From Pseudomonas viridiflava (GTDB lineage: Bacteria; Pseudomonadota; Gammaproteobacteria; Pseudomonadales; Pseudomonadaceae), in the NCBI RefSeq assembly GCF_900591205.1, contig NZ_UUPU01000074.1, positions 20,505-84,504 of the forward strand: DNA of 64,000 bases. The letters are read 5' to 3'. How positions within the stretch are numbered: position 1 is the stretch's first letter; each line of letters begins with the position of its first letter. The notes below the pieces were generated by a model. It was not told the DNA's origin. It made no database searches and was given only the letters and a program-made list of their open reading frames with translations. Below, one piece after another: positions 60,819-64,000 of the stretch. A program made the position numbers and the translations under genes.

Positions 60819-60913
60819 GCCAAGCGCCGGACCCCTATAGGGTTGTAACTGGCGGGGAGCCGCTTGCTGCGTCATCATGGGCCACTTTTGTATGGCAGCC
60901 CAAAGGACGCCCC

Positions 60914-61669
60914 ATGAATCTGCCTCCCCGCCAGCAACAAATCCTCGAACTGGTCCGCGAACGCGGCTACGTCAGTATCGAGGAAATGGCGCAGTTATTT
61001 GTTGTGACCCCGCAAACCATCCGCCGCGATATCAACCAACTGGCGGACGCCAACCTGTTGCGCCGCTACCACGGCGGCGCGGCCTATGATTCCAGTGTCG
61101 AGAACACCGCGTACGCCATGCGTGCCGACCAGATGCGCGACGAAAAACAGCGCATCGGTGAAGCCATTGCGGCGCAAATCCCCGATCACGCCTCGCTGTT
61201 TATCAATATCGGCACCACCACCGAATCCATTGCGCGTGCGCTGCTGAACCACAATCACCTGAAAATCATCACCAACAACCTCAACGTCGCCACGATGCTC
61301 AGCGCCAAGGACGACTTCGATGTGTTGCTGACCGGCGGTAACGTGCGCCGTGATGGGGGCGTGGTCGGCCAGGCCAGCGTCGACTTCATCAACCAGTTCA
61401 AGGTCGACTTTGCGCTGGTAGGGATCAGCGGTATCGACGAAGACGGCAGTTTGCTGGACTTTGACTACCAGGAAGTCCGGGTTTCCCAGGCGATTATTGC
61501 CAATGCACGCCAAGTCATCCTGGCAGCGGACTCCAGCAAATTCGGGCGCAATGCCATGATTCGACTGGGGCCGATCAGCCTGGTGGACTGTTTGGTGACT
61601 GATCAGCAGCCGGTGCCGGCGCTGATGCAATTGTTGAACCAGCACAAAGTTCGCCTGGAAGTGGTTTAG
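60914..61669 (+). CDS. glpR: Glycerol-3-phosphate regulon repressor GlpR
   Basis: 251 residues, DeoR family. The N-terminal HTH (YVSIEEMAQLFVVTPQTIRRDINQL) is followed by a sugar-phosphate sensor domain (NIGTTTES and LTGGNVRRDGG). It represses glpF, glpK and glpD until glycerol-3-phosphate is bound. It sits between glpK and glpD, the standard Pseudomonas order. Confidence 0.96.
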   Translation: MNLPPRQQQILELVRERGYVSIEEMAQLFVVTPQTIRRDINQLADANLLRRYHGGAAYDSSVENTAYAMRADQMRDEKQRIGEAIAAQIPDHASLFINIGTTTESIARALLNHNHLKIITNNLNVATMLSAKDDFDVLLTGGNVRRDGGVVGQASVDFINQFKVDFALVGISGIDEDGSLLDFDYQEVRVSQAIIANARQVILAADSSKFGRNAMIRLGPISLVDCLVTDQQPVPALMQLLNQHKVRLEVV

Positions 61670-61682
61670 CGCCTGCACTGAC

Positions 61683-61770
61683 GCCTTCGCGGGCAAGCCC
61701 GCTCCCACATTCGACTGCATTCCCATGCTGGAACTCGGTCAAGGGTGGGAGCGGGCTTGCCCGCGAAAGC
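61683..61770. repeat. REP-type palindromic pair
   Basis: TTCGCGGGCAAGCCCGCTCC and GGAGCGGGCTTGCCCGCGAA are perfect inverted arms around a spacer of about 45 bases between glpR and glpD. Confidence 0.92.
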
Positions 61771-61906
61771 GATTTATCCAGCACCTTCTCCCTTGAGCCT
61801 TACCAGGCTTATGTTCACAAATTTTCCTTTACCCGCCCTTCGATGAGTTTTTTCAATCGAACTTGGGTGGCTGCGCGCGCGTTTATCAGCTACCATTTTC
61901 GCAAAT

Positions 61907-61935
61907 GAACATTAATGTTCGAATTCCAATACGAA
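61907..61935 (+). promoter_or_regulatory. Candidate GlpR operator upstream of glpD
   Basis: GAACATTAATGTTC is a perfect 14-bp palindrome (61907-61920) that overlaps a second pair of half-sites, TTCG (61918-61921) and CGAA (61932-61935). It lies 20-50 bases before the glpD ATG. Confidence 0.5.
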
Positions 61936-61955
61936 AAAGATCGCGAGGCCAGCCG

Positions 61956-63491
61956 ATGAACCCTTCTACCTTGCCTGCTCCACCGCTTGCCGAAGTCTAT
62001 GACGTTGCCGTTATCGGTGGCGGGATCAATGGCGTCGGCATTGCAGCAGACGCAGCCGGGCGCGGGTTGTCGGTATTCCTTTGCGAAAAGGACGACCTGG
62101 CCAGCCACACATCTTCCGCCAGCAGCAAGCTGATCCACGGTGGCCTGCGTTACCTCGAACATTACGAATTCCGCCTGGTGCGCGAAGCCCTGGCCGAACG
62201 TGAAGTGTTGCTGGCCAAGGCCCCGCACATCGTCAAGCAAATGCGTTTTGTGTTGCCGCACCGTCCGCACCTGCGCCCGGCGTGGATGATTCGCGCCGGC
62301 CTGTTCCTGTACGATCACCTGGGCAAGCGCGAGAAGCTCGCCGGTTCGAAAAGCCTCAAGTTCGGCCCTGACAGCCCGCTCAAAAGCGAAATCACCAAAG
62401 GCTTCGAATACTCCGATTGCTGGGTCGACGATGCGCGCCTGGTGGTGCTCAACGCCATGGCCGCCCGTGAAAAAGGCGCGCATATCCACACCCAGACCCG
62501 TTGCATCAGCGCACACCGCAGCAACGGCATGTGGGAAATGAACATGGAACGCGCCGACGGCAGCCTGTTCTCGATTCGTGCCCGCGCCCTGGTGAACGCG
62601 GCAGGCCCGTGGGTCGCCAAGTTCATCAAGGAAGACCTGAAGCTGGACTCGCCTTACGGCATCCGCCTGATCCAGGGCAGCCACCTGATCGTGCCGAAGC
62701 TGTACGAAGGCGCCCACGCGCACATCCTGCAGAACGAAGACCAACGTATCGTCTTCACCATTCCGTACCTGAATCACCTGACCATCATCGGCACCACCGA
62801 CCGCGAATACACCGGCGACCCGGCTGCAGTTGCGATTACCGAAGGTGAAACCGACTACATGCTGAAAGTGGTCAATGCGCACTTCAAGAAACAGCTGAGC
62901 CGCGAAGATATCGTGCACACCTATTCCGGGGTGCGCCCGCTGTGCAACGACGAGTCGGATAACCCCTCGGCGATCACTCGTGACTACACGCTGTCGCTGT
63001 CGGGCGGCACTGTCGAGGCGCCGATCCTGTCGGTGTTCGGCGGCAAGCTGACCACCTACCGCAAACTGGCCGAGTCGGCGATGGCCCAACTGGCGCCGTA
63101 CTTCACCCAGATGCGCCCAAGCTGGACCGCCACGGCCAGCCTGCCGGGCGGCGAAAACATGAGCACGCCAGAAGCGTTGGCCGAGGCGATTCGCGCCAAG
63201 TTCGACTGGCTGCCTGGGGAAATCGCCCGCCGCTGGTCCACGACTTACGGCAGCCGCACCTGGCGCTTGCTGGAAGGCGTGCAATCGCTGGCAGACCTGG
63301 GCGACCACCTGGGGGGCGGCCTGTACACCCGCGAAGTCGATTACCTGTGTACGGAGGAATGGGCGACCCAACCGCAGGACGTGCTGTGGCGTCGCACCAA
63401 GCTCGGTTTGTTCACCACCCAGGAAGAACAGGACAACGTGCAGCGTTACCTGTCCAAGGTTGAGCAGAACCGCAAGATCGAAGCGGCCTGA
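61956..63491 (+). CDS. glpD: Aerobic glycerol-3-phosphate dehydrogenase GlpD
   Basis: 511 residues. FAD enzyme of the inner membrane face that oxidises glycerol-3-phosphate to dihydroxyacetone phosphate and reduces quinone. The dinucleotide motif is VAVIGGGINGVGIAADAAGRG, followed by SSASSKLIHGGLRYLEHYEF and SVFGGKLTTYRKLAE. The ATG at 61956 has GCGAGG upstream; an in-frame longer reading would include the operator region and is rejected. Confidence 0.97.
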   Translation: MNPSTLPAPPLAEVYDVAVIGGGINGVGIAADAAGRGLSVFLCEKDDLASHTSSASSKLIHGGLRYLEHYEFRLVREALAEREVLLAKAPHIVKQMRFVLPHRPHLRPAWMIRAGLFLYDHLGKREKLAGSKSLKFGPDSPLKSEITKGFEYSDCWVDDARLVVLNAMAAREKGAHIHTQTRCISAHRSNGMWEMNMERADGSLFSIRARALVNAAGPWVAKFIKEDLKLDSPYGIRLIQGSHLIVPKLYEGAHAHILQNEDQRIVFTIPYLNHLTIIGTTDREYTGDPAAVAITEGETDYMLKVVNAHFKKQLSREDIVHTYSGVRPLCNDESDNPSAITRDYTLSLSGGTVEAPILSVFGGKLTTYRKLAESAMAQLAPYFTQMRPSWTATASLPGGENMSTPEALAEAIRAKFDWLPGEIARRWSTTYGSRTWRLLEGVQSLADLGDHLGGGLYTREVDYLCTEEWATQPQDVLWRRTKLGLFTTQEEQDNVQRYLSKVEQNRKIEAA

Positions 63492-63506
63492 TCAGACCGC
63501 CGCTGC

Positions 63507-63542
63507 AAAAGCCTCTGCGCCGTAAGGTCCAGGGGCTTTTTT
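63507..63542 (+). terminator. Terminator of glpD
   Basis: AAAAGCCTCTG and CAGGGGCTTTTTT are complementary arms around a 12-base loop, 15 bases after the stop. Confidence 0.85.
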
Positions 63543-63749
63543 AGACCTCAAGGGCCTGGCGCTGATAGCGCGGCCGCATTTTACGGTTACCCCGCCATTG
63601 GTCAGCTTTAGTGACCTGAGGTACTACGGGGCCGGGCCCTTCAACTTCACCTGCGCCGACAATGTTGACGGGGCAGCGGGCGGGGGTTGTGTCGGCTGAT
63701 TACACGTTTTGATGGGGTGGGTTTTGGGGGTTTATCCGTTATTGGGGGG

Positions 63750-63965
63750 ACGGCTGATTATGGTTCCGCCCTTACGGCGGGTCACTTTCGAAAAGCGCGA
63801 AAGTAACCAAAGCGCTCTTGCCCCACCACTCGACACCTCGCCTCCGGCTCGGTGTGCCCGCACGCAGACTTGAATCCGTGGGCCGCCGCGATGGGCCATC
63901 CTTGGCCCAGCGCGGCTAACCCGGCGTCCTGCCGGGTTACCCACGGATTCAAGCCCGCGTGCGGC
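63750..63965. repeat. Large dispersed intergenic repeat of fluorescent Pseudomonas
   Basis: The segment GGTTCCGCCCTTACGGCGGG, then TCACTTTCGAAAAGCGCGAA followed by AGTAACCAAAGCGCTCTTGC, is a familiar high-copy intergenic repeat of fluorescent pseudomonads. Its second half is a long inverted structure: CTTGAATCCGTGGGCCGC and, reversed, CCCACGGATTCAAG. The stretch 63543-63749 before it is G-rich intergenic DNA without a recognised gene. No protein is claimed. Confidence 0.6.
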
Positions 63966-64000
63966 CAGCGTGGTTAATGGGGCGCCTAGATCAAAATCAA

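Noticed and set aside
63732..63944. 70-codon open frame in the terminal repeat
   Set aside because: It lies in a dispersed inverted repeat with no ribosome site; such repeats are known to generate spurious protein predictions.
1..64000. CRISPR array, insertion sequence, integron or tRNA gene
   Set aside because: No regularly spaced direct repeats of CRISPR type, transposase frame, attC-like site or cloverleaf-forming segment was seen on reading the intergenic regions; a tRNA-specific search was not possible here.

Overview
The window reads as chromosome of a fluorescent Pseudomonas (P. fluorescens group). The evidence is high G+C, many REP-type palindromes sharing a GGCTTGC/GCAAGCC core, and ordered neighbourhoods typical of the genus: fpr/finR, dgkA-erdR-DTW, recX-recA-cinA-[tailocin]-mutS-fdxA, argG-motY-pyrC-rnt-prx-bfd-bfr-grxD-argF, and glpFKRD. 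No rRNA or tRNA gene was seen.

Layout. 1-8 kb: the 3' end of an unidentified gene, opgD (periplasmic glucans), a small conserved protein, an OYE-family ene-reductase, the potassium transporter kup, rimO and a YjaB-like acetyltransferase. 8-18.6 kb: an RsuA-type pseudouridine synthase lacking the motif Asp, yehS, trmO, fpr with divergent finR, dgkA, erdR, a DTW enzyme, a secreted PA3611-like protein, a LOG protein, then recX/recA (with a LexA box) and cinA. 18.6-32.2 kb, minus strand: a complete R-type tailocin of P2-like ancestry at the cinA-mutS site. It has a holin, baseplate V/W/J, gpI, fibre and fibre chaperone, sheath, tube, an E/E' frameshift pair, a short tape measure, gpU, gpX, gpD, an endolysin and overlapping Rz/Rz1 spanins. 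No capsid, terminase, portal or integrase gene is present. It is headed by a self-cleaving S24 repressor gene lying between two clusters of ATGCAT-type operator repeats. 32.5-35.0 kb: two A+T-rich, overlapping glycosyltransferase genes, apparently acquired, between the repressor and mutS.

35.4-45 kb: mutS, fdxA, the small RNA rsmZ (minus strand, with an upstream GacA box), mrp, metG, an orphan soluble RnfB-like ferredoxin with a repetitive coiled-coil tail, nth, a PA3496-like protein and an orphan BvgA-like regulator. 45.9-57.4 kb: argG, motY, pyrC-rnt, a 283-bp tandem duplication, a 2-Cys peroxiredoxin, bfd with a Fur-like box, a bacterioferritin lacking two ferroxidase ligands, grxD, a molybdopterin oxidoreductase, and argF overlapping an orphan ABC ATPase. 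57.5-64 kb: ybaK and the glycerol regulon glpF-glpK-glpR-glpD with GlpR-type operators, ending in a large dispersed repeat.

How the parts connect. DNA damage activates RecA, which relieves LexA at recA and should cleave the tailocin repressor, so the recA-cinA-tailocin-mutS block is an SOS-linked bacteriocin locus. The two glycosyltransferases beside it could alter surface glycans, the usual tailocin receptors, but this is inference. Gac/Rsm control is represented by rsmZ. Iron storage and release (bfd, bfr) sits beside peroxide defence.
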